Shown piece by piece: positions 24,172-31,993 of a stretch of 64,000 nucleotides of DNA. Each line of letters opens with the position of its first letter. Within the stretch, counting starts at the first letter, position 1. The notes under the pieces were generated by a model. It searched no databases. It saw only the letters and a program-made list of their open reading frames with translations, and was not told the origin of the DNA. The DNA comes from Amycolatopsis anabasis (lineage in GTDB: Bacteria; Actinomycetota; Actinomycetes; Mycobacteriales; Pseudonocardiaceae): NCBI RefSeq assembly GCF_009765355.1, contig NZ_VTHK01000001.1:124001-188000 (forward strand), given 5' to 3'. The translations under genes and the position numbers were made by a program.

Positions 24172-24192
24172 GGAAATGGTTGAGGTGGTCAA

Positions 24193-25122
24193 GTGAATGG
24201 CGTCGAGTTGGCGGAGCGGGTTGCGGCGGTCAGGGCATTCAACCGGCTTTACACCCGGGTTATCGGGGTGCTTGACGAGGAGATGGTGGGGACGCCGTTC
24301 TCGTTGAGTGAGGCTCGGGTGCTGTTCGAGCTGGCGCAGCGGGAGGTCACCGAGGTCGCCGATCTGCGGCGGGAGCTGGGGCTCGACGGGGGCTATGCGA
24401 GCCGGTTGCTGGGGAAGCTGGAGTCCCGGGGGTTGCTCCGGCGGGATCGGTCGCCGGAGGACGCGCGGCGGCAGATCGCCTGGTTGACCGAGGAGGGGCG
24501 GGCGGCCCAGCGGTCGCTCGAAGATCGGACGCAGGATCAGATCGGGGGCCTGCTGCGGCGGTTGACCGAGGACGACCAGCAGCGGCTGCTGCGGTCGATG
24601 GACACCGTCAGCAAGCTGGTCGGGGAGCAACGCCGGGATCCGACGCTGGTGTTGCGGCCGCCGCGGGCGGGGGACCTGGGCTGGGTCGTGCAGCGGCACG
24701 GGGCGTTGTACACCGAGGAGTACGGGTGGGACGCCCGGTTCGAGGCGCTGGTCGCCAAGGTCGCCGCCGACTTCCTGGAGGGCCGGGGCAACCCGCGGCA
24801 GGCGGGCTGGATCGCCGAAGTCGACGGCGAGCGGGTCGGCAGCGTGTTCTGCATGCCCGGGCGGGATGAGAAGACCGCCCAGCTGCGTTTACTGATTGTG
24901 GAACCGAGCGCACGGGGGCTCGGCGTCGGCAGGCGCCTGGTCGCCGAATGCATCGAATTCGCCCGCGCGAGCGGGCACAGCGCGGTCGAGCTGTGGACGA
25001 TCTCCGTGCTCACCGCCGCCCGCAAGATCTACCAGCGGGCCGGATTCCAGCTCGTGTCGCAGGCGCCGGAACACGGATTCGGGCCCGAGCTGACCAAGCA
25101 GTTCTGGCGGTTGGAGTTGTAA
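24193..25122 (+). CDS. MarR-family HTH fused to a GNAT acetyltransferase
   Basis: 309 residues from GTG 24193. Residues 1-150 are a MarR winged helix (FSLSEARVLFELAQREVTEV, LDGGYASRLLGKLESRGLLRRDRSPEDARRQ). Residues 155-309 are a GNAT domain with LLIVEPSARGLGVGRRLVAECIEFA as the acetyl-CoA pyrophosphate loop and YQRAGFQLVSQAPEHGFGPELT at the end. Such fusions are known in bacteria; they may acetylate a small molecule that also controls DNA binding. The next gene starts 2 bp after the stop. Confidence 0.88.
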   Translation: MNGVELAERVAAVRAFNRLYTRVIGVLDEEMVGTPFSLSEARVLFELAQREVTEVADLRRELGLDGGYASRLLGKLESRGLLRRDRSPEDARRQIAWLTEEGRAAQRSLEDRTQDQIGGLLRRLTEDDQQRLLRSMDTVSKLVGEQRRDPTLVLRPPRAGDLGWVVQRHGALYTEEYGWDARFEALVAKVAADFLEGRGNPRQAGWIAEVDGERVGSVFCMPGRDEKTAQLRLLIVEPSARGLGVGRRLVAECIEFARASGHSAVELWTISVLTAARKIYQRAGFQLVSQAPEHGFGPELTKQFWRLEL

Positions 25123-25124
25123 CC

Positions 25125-25433
25125 GTGTTCGTCGTGTACTGCCCGACCTGCGATCGCCGGACCTTACTCGGTGTGGACGAGGTCGACTGGGTACACAACC
25201 TCGCCCCCGGGATGATCTCGGTGACCGGCGCCTGCCCGCACGGGCACACCGTCGTCGTGCTCACCGGCGACGCGTTCACCCCGCGGCCCGATCCGCGGAT
25301 CCCGCCGCACGTGCCCTCGCTCTGGGTGCGCGCGTACCGGCATCCGCGGCGGCTGATCTCGCGCCTGCTGGCCTGGGTGATCCGGATGTACGAGGTTCAG
25401 CGGGACCTGCACACCGCGTTCTACCGGTTCTAG
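25125..25433 (+). CDS. Small zinc-ribbon-like protein
   Basis: 102 residues from GTG 25125. CPTC at residues 6-9 and CPHGH at 37-41 could form a zinc knuckle, though the sequence between is long. The C-terminal 40 residues are basic (RAYRHPRRLISRLLAWVIRM) and might touch membrane or nucleic acid. It is cotranscribed with the MarR-GNAT gene. No function known. It overlaps the convergent CMD gene by 4 bp. Confidence 0.7.
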   Translation: MFVVYCPTCDRRTLLGVDEVDWVHNLAPGMISVTGACPHGHTVVVLTGDAFTPRPDPRIPPHVPSLWVRAYRHPRRLISRLLAWVIRMYEVQRDLHTAFYRF

Positions 25434-26005
25434 CGCGGCACGCGCCCGAGCAGGTAGAACTCGTCGTTCGGGCGCAGCGCCGTGAGGTGCGCGAGCCGGT
25501 TGGACATCGCGAACAGCGCGGTGATCGCGCCGACGTCCCAGATCTCGTCGTCGGTGAGCCCGGCGGCCCGGGCCGCGTCCAGATCGGGTTCGCCGAAGGT
25601 CGCCGAGTCGTGCGCCAGGGCCAGCGCGAGGTCCACGATCGCGCGGCCGCGCTCGTCCAGCTCCACCTGCCACGGGTTGCTGGACACGCGGTCGGCGAGC
25701 TGGGGGTCCTTCGCCCGGATGCGCAGGATCGCGCCGTGCGCGACCACGCAGTAGGTGCAGTGGTTCGCGCCCGAGGTCGCCACCACGACCAGTTCCCGCT
25801 CGGCCTTGCTCAGCCCTTCGGACCGTTCCATCAACGCGTCGTGGTAGTCCAGGAACGCCCGCAGCTCGGCCGGGCGGTGCCCCAGCGCGCGGAAGATGTT
25901 CGGCACGAACCCGGACTTCTCCGCGATCGCCCCGATCCGCTCGCGCAGGTCCTCGGGCAACCCGTCCGGTTCGACGACCGGGAATCTGCTCACCTGATCG
26001 CTCAT
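25430..26005 (-). CDS. CMD/AhpD-family peroxidase-related protein
   Basis: 191 residues from ATG 26005. The AhpD-type core is ERELVVVATSGANHCTYCVVAHGAIL: the CxxC pair (C-T-Y-C) with upstream Glu and downstream His forms the proton relay of alkylhydroperoxidase D-like enzymes. RIRAKDPQLADRVSSNPWQ and the NRLAHLTALRPNDEFYLLGR end are typical of the peroxidase-related subfamily (uxdA/YciW-like). It probably reduces peroxides or is a lyase of the CMD fold. Alone on its strand. Confidence 0.85.
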   Translation of the reverse strand: MSDQVSRFPVVEPDGLPEDLRERIGAIAEKSGFVPNIFRALGHRPAELRAFLDYHDALMERSEGLSKAERELVVVATSGANHCTYCVVAHGAILRIRAKDPQLADRVSSNPWQVELDERGRAIVDLALALAHDSATFGEPDLDAARAAGLTDDEIWDVGAITALFAMSNRLAHLTALRPNDEFYLLGRVPR

Positions 26006-26086
26006 GACTGCCACGCTAGCGGTGTCAGTTCCCGGCGCGCTCGTTCGTCTAGGTAGCGCTTTGACACCTCGAAGGTTGGAGGAGAC

Positions 26087-26446
26087 ATGCCGAAATACGT
26101 GGCCTTCCTGCGGGAGGCCGGCCAAGCGCGGGCCGGGATGAGCCCGGACGAGGCGCAGCGCACGCTGGAGCGCTACCTCGCCTGGAGCGAAGACCTGGAC
26201 AAGGCGGGCAACCCGGTGGGCGGCGGCGGCCTGTCCGTCAGCAAGAGCCGGGTGCTGCGCCGGGCCGGGGGCGAACTCGAGGCCAGCGACGGGCCGTACA
26301 CCGAGGCCGCCGAGATCGTCGGGGGATTCCTGGTGATCGAGGCGGCGGATCTGGACGAGGCGGAGAAGATCTTCGGCAGCCACCCGCATCTGGACTTCGG
26401 TTCGATGGAGGTCCGCAAGATCGGCGAAGCGGGATGTGAGGCGTGA
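26087..26446 (+). CDS. YCII-related (DGPF) protein 1
   Basis: 119 residues. A ferredoxin-like YCII domain with the DGPF-type signature as SDGPYTEAAEIVGGFLVIEAADLDEA and the usual closing HPHLDFGSMEVRKI. Partner of ECF42 sigma factors in many actinobacteria, where one or two DGPF genes precede the sigma gene. The preceding GGAGGAG ribosome-binding site is strong. Overlaps the next gene by one base. Confidence 0.88.
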   Translation: MPKYVAFLREAGQARAGMSPDEAQRTLERYLAWSEDLDKAGNPVGGGGLSVSKSRVLRRAGGELEASDGPYTEAAEIVGGFLVIEAADLDEAEKIFGSHPHLDFGSMEVRKIGEAGCEA

Positions 26447-26790
26447 TGCCGAGGTTCGTGGGGTTCGCGGTCGGCGGCGGTGAGCATCCGGACTGGGCCG
26501 ATCCCGAACTGGCGGAGCGGGCCCTGGAACGGTACGCCGCCTGGGACGAAGAAGTCCGCGCCCAGGGCCGGTACCGCGGCGGCGTGGGCCTCGCGTCGGA
26601 AGCGAAGGTCCTCCGCAAGAAGGAAAGCGACGTGCTGGTCAGCGACGGGCCGTTCGCCGAGGCAGCCGAGGTGATCGGCGGGTACGCCGAGATCGAGGCG
26701 GCCGACCTGGACGAGGCGATCGCGGTGTTCCGCACGCATCCGCACCTCGACTACGGATTCCTGGAGGTCCGGGAGGTGACCCTGCGGTGA
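26446..26790 (+). CDS. YCII-related (DGPF) protein 2
   Basis: 114 residues; paralogue of the preceding protein (SDGPFAEAAEVIGGYAEIEAADLDEA, HPHLDYGFLEVREV). The exact DGPF tetrapeptide is present here. ATG 26446 shares its first base with the preceding stop; GTG 26443 is an alternative. It overlaps the sigma gene by GTGA. The two DGPF proteins probably work together, perhaps as an enzyme or ligand sensor for the ECF factor. Confidence 0.86.
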   Translation: MPRFVGFAVGGGEHPDWADPELAERALERYAAWDEEVRAQGRYRGGVGLASEAKVLRKKESDVLVSDGPFAEAAEVIGGYAEIEAADLDEAIAVFRTHPHLDYGFLEVREVTLR

Positions 26791-28034
26791 CCGCACCGGC
26801 CGGCGTGGTGGAGCACCTGTTCCGGCACAGCGCCGGGCGGATCACCGCCACGCTGGCCCGCGTCCTCGGGCCGGAACGGCTGGATCTGGCCGAGGACGCG
26901 GTCGCCGACGCGCTGGTGCAGGCGTTGCGGATCTGGCCGCAGAGCGGGGTGCCGGAGAATCCGGGCGGCTGGCTGTTCCGGACCGCGCGCAACCGGGCCG
27001 TGGACCTGTTGCGCCGCGAGGACACGCTGCGCGCCAAACTGCCCGCGCTGGCCGGGCTCGGCTGTGCCGACGAGGTCCGCGCCGGGGACGACGAACTCGC
27101 GCTGATGGTGCTGTGCTGCCATCCCGAACTGCCCCCGGCGTCCCGGGTGGCGCTCACCCTGAAAACCGTCGGCGGGCTCGGCGTGCGCGAGATCGCGGCC
27201 GCGCTGCTGACCCGACCGGCCACCGTGGAACAACGGCTGGCCCGGGCCAAACGCTGGTTGCGCGCGGCCGGGCAGCCGGTCGAACTGCCCGGCCCGGAAA
27301 CCCTTGAGTCCAGAGTGGACAGTGTGCTTTCGGTGCTGTACCTGCTGTTCAACGAGGGCTACGACGCCACGGTCGGCGAGGTGGCGGTACGCGGGGAACT
27401 GTGCGGCGAGGCCATCCGGCTGTGCCGCCTGCTGCTCACCGACCGCCGCACCGAACTGCCCCGCGCGCGTGCCCTGCTCGCGTTGATGCTGCTGCAGGGC
27501 AGCCGCCTGCCCGCGCGCGTCGACGCGGACGGCGACCTCCTCCTGCTCGGCGAGCAGGACCGCGACCGCTGGGACCACGCGATGATCGCCGAAGGCATCC
27601 GGGTCTTCGCCGCCGCCTGCACCGGGCCCGCGGAGTCCGCGTACCACGTGGAAGCGGCCATCGCGGTCTGCCACACCGCGGCGGAAACCGACTGGCCGCG
27701 CGTCCTCGGGCTCTACGACCGGCTGCTCGAACTGCGGGATTCCCCGGTCGCCCGGCTGAACCGGGCGATCGCGCTGGCCATGGCGCACGGGGTGCCCGAA
27801 GGGATCGCCGAACTGGAGCGGCTGGAGGATCATCCGCGGCTCGCCGGGTACGCGCTGCTCCCGGCGGCGCTCGGCACGCTCTGGTCGCGGGCGGGCGAAC
27901 CGGACCGGGCGGCCGCGTACTTCCGCCACGCGCTCACCCTGCCCGCCGCCGAACCGCAGCGCCGGTTCCTCCGCCGCCGCCTCGCCGAGTGTTCAGGTGC
28001 CGTTGACCTCGAGCTGATAGACCGGGACGGGTGA
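26787..28034 (+). CDS. ECF42-type RNA polymerase sigma factor with long C-terminal extension
   Basis: 415 residues. Region 2 lies in LDLAEDAVADALVQALRIWP and GGWLFRTARNRAVDLLRRE, region 4 in LTLKTVGGLGVREIAAALLT with RPATVEQRLARAKRWLR. After residue 185 follows a TPR-like extension beginning YLLFNEGYDATVG, which is diagnostic for the ECF41/42-like SigJ-type long sigma factors and is thought to control activity without an anti-sigma factor. It starts inside the preceding stop (GTGA) and its stop overlaps the ceramidase start (GTGA). Confidence 0.9.
   Translation: MTAPAGVVEHLFRHSAGRITATLARVLGPERLDLAEDAVADALVQALRIWPQSGVPENPGGWLFRTARNRAVDLLRREDTLRAKLPALAGLGCADEVRAGDDELALMVLCCHPELPPASRVALTLKTVGGLGVREIAAALLTRPATVEQRLARAKRWLRAAGQPVELPGPETLESRVDSVLSVLYLLFNEGYDATVGEVAVRGELCGEAIRLCRLLLTDRRTELPRARALLALMLLQGSRLPARVDADGDLLLLGEQDRDRWDHAMIAEGIRVFAAACTGPAESAYHVEAAIAVCHTAAETDWPRVLGLYDRLLELRDSPVARLNRAIALAMAHGVPEGIAELERLEDHPRLAGYALLPAALGTLWSRAGEPDRAAAYFRHALTLPAAEPQRRFLRRRLAECSGAVDLELIDRDG
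27308..27324. repeat. Dispersed dyad GTCCAGAGTGGACAGTG
   Basis: A strict copy inside the ECF sigma gene, encoding the LESRVDSVLS stretch with the rare codons CTT, AGA and AGT that the rest of the gene avoids. Confidence 0.55.
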
Positions 28035-28705
28035 GCTGGACCGAGTACGTCGACGGCTACTGCGAACGCGTGGCACCGGGGTTCTGGGGCGAACCGCTCA
28101 ACGCGGTGAGCAACCTGGCGTTCCTGGTCGCCACGGTCGCGATCTGGCGGCTCGGCCGGAACTCGCCCGGGCCGGTGCGTGCGCTCGGGCCCCTGGTCGG
28201 GCTGGTTTTCGCCGCCAGCACGGCGTTCCACACCTTCGCCACCCGCTGGGGCGCCGCCGCCGACACCGGTTTCATCCTCGTGTTCGTGCTCTACTACGCG
28301 GTCTGCTTCACGCGGGTCTTCCTCGGCGTGCGGTGGCGGTTCGCCTGGCTCGCGGCACCGCTGTTCACCGCCTTCGCCGTCCCGGTCGCATACGCGGGCG
28401 GCGGCTACCTGCCCGCGTTGCTCGGCCTGTTCGGGCTCGCCGCGATCCTGGCCGCCCGCCGCGACCCGGACTGGTCACGGTTCGCGGTGGTGGGCGGGAT
28501 CTTCGCGGTTTCCCTGTCGTTGCGGACCGCGGACCACGCGGTGTGCGGCCACCTGCCAATCGGCACGCATTTCCTCTGGCACCTGCTCAACGGCTGCGTG
28601 CTCTACCTGGTCTCCCGGGCCGCCATCCTCAGAGCCGGGTCCGCCGAGTCTCCCCGGCCACCAGCATTCCCACGACCGTCAGCGCCAGGCAGCCCACCAG
28701 CATGA
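28031..28705 (+). CDS. Alkaline-ceramidase-type membrane hydrolase
   Basis: 224 residues with seven membrane segments. The CREST/ceramidase motifs are visible: DGYCE near the N-terminus, EPLNAVSNLAFL, STAFHTFATRWGAAADTG then FILVFVLYYAV (His and Asp zinc ligands), and a last HFLWHLLNGCVLYL. The first residues overlap the sigma-factor stop. The last ~25 residues (AGSAESPRPPAFP) are encoded antisense to the end of the MFS gene and are not membrane-like; the natural end may be shorter. Ceramide-like amides or hopanoid/ornithine lipids are possible substrates; actinomycetes rarely make ceramides. Confidence 0.8.
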   Translation: MSWTEYVDGYCERVAPGFWGEPLNAVSNLAFLVATVAIWRLGRNSPGPVRALGPLVGLVFAASTAFHTFATRWGAAADTGFILVFVLYYAVCFTRVFLGVRWRFAWLAAPLFTAFAVPVAYAGGGYLPALLGLFGLAAILAARRDPDWSRFAVVGGIFAVSLSLRTADHAVCGHLPIGTHFLWHLLNGCVLYLVSRAAILRAGSAESPRPPAFPRPSAPGSPPA

Positions 28706-29903
28706 GCACCACCGGAACCGCGGTACCGGTACCGCGCAGGAACGCGGTGCCGAGCAGCGGGGCCGCCGCGCCGGAGAACACGGTGGCCGCCTGGTACCCG
28801 AGCGAAACCCCGGAGTACCGCAGTTCGGTGGTGAACAGTTCCGCGTAGAACGCCGACTGGGCCCCGGTGAGCACGCCGTGCAGCAGCAACCCGACCGCCA
28901 CCGCGACGAACACCGCCGCCTGGTCCTTGCTCCCCACCAGGCCGAAGAACGCGGGCGTCCACCCGGCGGCGAGCACCGCGGCGACGACCGCGACCGCGCG
29001 GCGGCCGAACCGGTCGGACAGCGCCCCGCCCGCGAGCATGCCGAGCACCTGCACCACCGAACCCACGGTGACCGCGCCGGTCGCCACCCCCTTGGGCACG
29101 CCGATGTGCTGCGCGTAGACCAGCAGGAAGATGGTGAACACGTAGAACGCCGCGTTCTCGCCGAGCCGCGCGGCGAACGCGCTGAACAGCGGGCGCGGAT
29201 GGCGGGCGAACACCGCCAGGATCGGGGCGCGCGCGGTCTTCTCCGCCTTCGCGGTCTCGGCGAACAGCGGGGATTCCTCCACCCGCAACCGGATCCACAG
29301 TCCAATCGCGACAATCACCAGGGAGGCGAGGAACGGCAATCGCCAGCCCCACGAGCCGTACTGCGCGTCCGTGGTCAGCCAGGCCACCAGGGTCAGCGCG
29401 CCGTTCGCGAGCAGGTTGCCGAGCGGGCCGCCGGTCTGCGGCCACGCGGTCCAGAACCCGCGGCGCGCCGGGGGACCGTGCTCGGCCACCAGGATCACCG
29501 CGCCGCCGAACTCCCCGCCGAGCGCGAACCCCTGTACCAGGCGCAGCACGGTGAGCAGGATCGGCGCGGTGATCCCGATCTGCGCGTAACCGGGCAGCAC
29601 GCCGATCAGCGCCGAGGCGACGCCCATCATCAGCAGGCTGATCACCAGCAGCCGCTTGCGGCCCAGTTTGTCGCCGAAGTGCCCGAAGATCACCCCGCCG
29701 AGCGGCCGCGCGAAGAACCCGAGCGCGTAGGTGACCAGCGCGGCGAGCACCCCGAGCAGGCCGACGGTGTTCGGGAAGAACACCTTCGGGAAGATCGCGG
29801 TCGCCGCGGCGGCGTACAGGAAGAAGTCGAAGAACTCGACGGTGGTGCCGACGACCCCGGCGCCGACGACACGTGCGAACCCGGCTGGGCGAACCGACGT
29901 CAC
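28629..29903 (-). CDS. MFS metabolite:H+ symporter (MHS family)
   Basis: 424 residues, 12 TM. MHS marks: VVGTTVEFFDFFLYAAAAT at TM1, GHFGDKLGRKRLL in the TM2-3 loop, LRLVQGFALGGEFGGAVILVAEH at TM4-5. MHS members import organic acids, shikimate or proline/betaine; the adjacent SSS symporter on the same strand suggests a locus for uptake of a carboxylate. The 3' end is antisense to the end of the ceramidase gene over 77 bp. It starts 27 bp after the SSS stop. Confidence 0.88.
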   Translation of the reverse strand: MTSVRPAGFARVVGAGVVGTTVEFFDFFLYAAAATAIFPKVFFPNTVGLLGVLAALVTYALGFFARPLGGVIFGHFGDKLGRKRLLVISLLMMGVASALIGVLPGYAQIGITAPILLTVLRLVQGFALGGEFGGAVILVAEHGPPARRGFWTAWPQTGGPLGNLLANGALTLVAWLTTDAQYGSWGWRLPFLASLVIVAIGLWIRLRVEESPLFAETAKAEKTARAPILAVFARHPRPLFSAFAARLGENAAFYVFTIFLLVYAQHIGVPKGVATGAVTVGSVVQVLGMLAGGALSDRFGRRAVAVVAAVLAAGWTPAFFGLVGSKDQAAVFVAVAVGLLLHGVLTGAQSAFYAELFTTELRYSGVSLGYQAATVFSGAAAPLLGTAFLRGTGTAVPVVLMLVGCLALTVVGMLVAGETRRTRL

Positions 29904-29930
29904 CGGGCCCTCCTTTCCCCCAGCTCCCGG

Positions 29931-31574
29931 CTAGTGCACGGCGATCGGCCGCAGGTCCTTGTCGTCCTCGTCCACGTGGTAGTCGACGCCCTCGGTTTCG
30001 TCGGTGCCGTTGGCCGCCTTCACCGCGCGGGCGATGAAGGTGACGATCGCGGCCACGATCAGGTTGGCCAGCAGGGCCACCACGCCGACGTAGATCTGCA
30101 CCTGGGAACCGCCGAACGGATGCCAGCCGAACAGGTTGATCTTCTCCAGCGCGAGGGCGGAGCCGCCGAAGTGCAGCTTGCCGCTCGCCGGGTTCGGGAT
30201 GTCGTAGAGCAGCAGCATGCCCCAGCCCATCCCGACGACCCAGCCCGCGACCAGGCCCCAGAGGTGGAACCAGCGCGTGTACAACGCGATCGCGACCGCG
30301 GGCAGCGTCTGCAGGATCATCACCCCGCCGATCAGCTGCAGATCGATGGAGAACTGCGGGTCGATGAAGAGAATGAACGCCACCGCGCCGAACTTCACGA
30401 TCAGCGAGGCGAGTTTGGCCTGCTTCGCCTGCTGCCGCGGGGTGGCGTCCCGCTTGATGTACTCCTTGTAGACGTTGCGGGTCCACAGGTTCGCCGCCGC
30501 GATCGACATGATCGCCGCCGGGACCAGGGCGCCGATCCCGATCGCGGCGAACGCGATCCCGGCGAACCAGGACGGGAACTGCTCCTCGAACAGCTTGGGC
30601 ACGATCGTGTTCGTGTCGGCGCGGCCGGTCGCCTGGTTGGTCAGCGCCTTGGTGCCCGCGGCGACCGCGACGTAACCGAGCAGCGCGAGCAGGCCCAGCA
30701 GCAACGAATACGCGGGCAGCGCGGACATGTTCCGCTTGATCACGTTCCGCCCGCGCGAGGCCAGCACGCCGGTCACCGAATGCGGGTACAGGAACAGCGC
30801 CAGCGCGGACCCGAGCGCGAGCGTGGCGTACTGCAGCTGGTTGTTGGCGTTGAGCAGAATGCCGTCGCTGGCCGCCTTCGATTCGGTGAACTTCTTGTCC
30901 GCCGCGCCGAAGATCACGTCCCAGCCACCGAGTTTGCTCGGCAGGTAGAGCACCGCGACGATGATCACGATGTAGATCAGGATGTCCTTGACGAACGCGA
31001 TCAGCGCGGGGGCGCGCAGGCCGGACTGGTAGGTGTACACGGCCAGCACGACGAACGCGATCAGCAGCGGCAGGTGGCCGAGGATCCCGGAACCGTTGAA
31101 ACCCAGGGTCCGCAGCACCGATTCCAGGCCCACCAGCTGCAGCGCGATGTAGGGCATGGTCGCCACGATCCCGGTGATGGCGACCAGCAGCGCGAGCACC
31201 GAGGAGCCGTAGCGCCCGCGCACGAAGTCGGCGGGCGTGACGTAACCGCGCGCGCGGGAAACCGACCACAACCGCAGCAGCGGCAGGAAGACGATCGGGT
31301 ACGCGATGATCGTGTAGGGCAGCGCGAAGAACCCGGTCGCCCCGGCACTGAACAGCAGCGCGGGCACCGCGACGAAGGTGTACGCGGTGTAGAGGTCGCC
31401 GCCGATCAGGAACCAGGTGATCCAGGAGCCGAACTTCCGGCCGCCGAGCCCCCATTCGTCCAGGTGGTCCAGGGTGGCCCCGGCCTTCCACCGCGCGGCC
31501 ACGAACCCGAGCACGGTGACCACCGCGAACAACAGCACGAAGATGATCAGCTCGGTCCAGTGCAGGTCGTTCAC
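29931..31574 (-). CDS. Sodium:solute symporter (SSS family), MctC/ActP-like
   Basis: 547 residues from GTG 31574, 13 TM. SSS signatures: GGRKFGSWITWFLIGGDLYTA, FVRGRYGSSVLALLVA, ALALFLYPHSVTGVLASR and IGIGALVPAAIMSIAAANL then WTRNVYKEY. The hydrophilic acidic tail (DETEGVDYHVDEDDKDL) is unusual but seen in actinobacterial acetate/monocarboxylate symporters. GTGA overlap with the DUF3311 gene makes a two-gene unit. Likely substrates are short monocarboxylates, by comparison with corynebacterial MctC. Confidence 0.88.
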   Translation of the reverse strand: MNDLHWTELIIFVLLFAVVTVLGFVAARWKAGATLDHLDEWGLGGRKFGSWITWFLIGGDLYTAYTFVAVPALLFSAGATGFFALPYTIIAYPIVFLPLLRLWSVSRARGYVTPADFVRGRYGSSVLALLVAITGIVATMPYIALQLVGLESVLRTLGFNGSGILGHLPLLIAFVVLAVYTYQSGLRAPALIAFVKDILIYIVIIVAVLYLPSKLGGWDVIFGAADKKFTESKAASDGILLNANNQLQYATLALGSALALFLYPHSVTGVLASRGRNVIKRNMSALPAYSLLLGLLALLGYVAVAAGTKALTNQATGRADTNTIVPKLFEEQFPSWFAGIAFAAIGIGALVPAAIMSIAAANLWTRNVYKEYIKRDATPRQQAKQAKLASLIVKFGAVAFILFIDPQFSIDLQLIGGVMILQTLPAVAIALYTRWFHLWGLVAGWVVGMGWGMLLLYDIPNPASGKLHFGGSALALEKINLFGWHPFGGSQVQIYVGVVALLANLIVAAIVTFIARAVKAANGTDETEGVDYHVDEDDKDLRPIAVH

Positions 31575-31849
31575 CGGGCGCTCCCCTCGTCGAGTTCGTC
31601 GACGTCCGTGGTGTCCGGTTTGGCGACCGTCGGCTTCGACTTCGTCTTGACGTACACGATCGAGGTGCACACCACGCCGAGGGCGATGCCGAGGAACTGG
31701 CACCAGTAGAAGAACGGCATGCCGAACAAGGCCGGCCCCGTGCGGTTGTACAACGGGGTGATCAGGATCCACAGGGGGAGCAGGAGCAGGAGGTTCCACG
31801 GGCTGAACTGCAGCCCGCTCACCTTCCCGCCCGCCTTACCAGTCGACAT
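31571..31849 (-). CDS. DUF3311 membrane protein
   Basis: 92 residues with two hydrophobic segments: NLLLLLPLWILITPLYNRTGPALFGMPFFYWCQFLGIALGV, where the Y-N-R-x-x-P and P-F-F-Y-W-Q pattern marks DUF3311. Such proteins always accompany SSS symporters and are probably accessory subunits. The C-terminus is polar and acidic. It overlaps the symporter start by GTGA and should be translated first. Confidence 0.85.
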   Translation of the reverse strand: MSTGKAGGKVSGLQFSPWNLLLLLPLWILITPLYNRTGPALFGMPFFYWCQFLGIALGVVCTSIVYVKTKSKPTVAKPDTTDVDELDEGSAR

Positions 31850-31993
31850 GCGGCCTCACTCTTGACGCGGTTCCCGGCGAATAATGCCGCTTGACCCTAA
31901 GACCTCGGACGGGTCACGTCACGCCAGTCCGATATCGATTTGATCAGCGCCTCGCTAAAGTCTGGCGAGGTTCACAAATCCGGGGGGTGCGTG

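Larger units (their letters stand above)
23812..24192. other. Structured intergenic region
   Basis: 381 bp without a supported gene. It holds a GGGGT(23875)...ACCCC(23907) pairing, the long hairpin 23916-23958, the G6/C6 palindrome 24023-24043, a small GGACC-AGCATC-GGTCC hairpin near 24100 followed by TTTT, and the MarR-type operator at 24157. A 72-codon open frame from 23872 (MGCNATDYGVDTPV) runs through these hairpins and has no ribosome-binding site; I do not call it a gene. Confidence 0.5.

Noticed and set aside
28179..31709. Open frame of 1176 codons on the + strand across the MFS and SSS genes.
   Set aside because: Shadow of the two transporters, with repetitive His/Arg/Gln composition and no motif.
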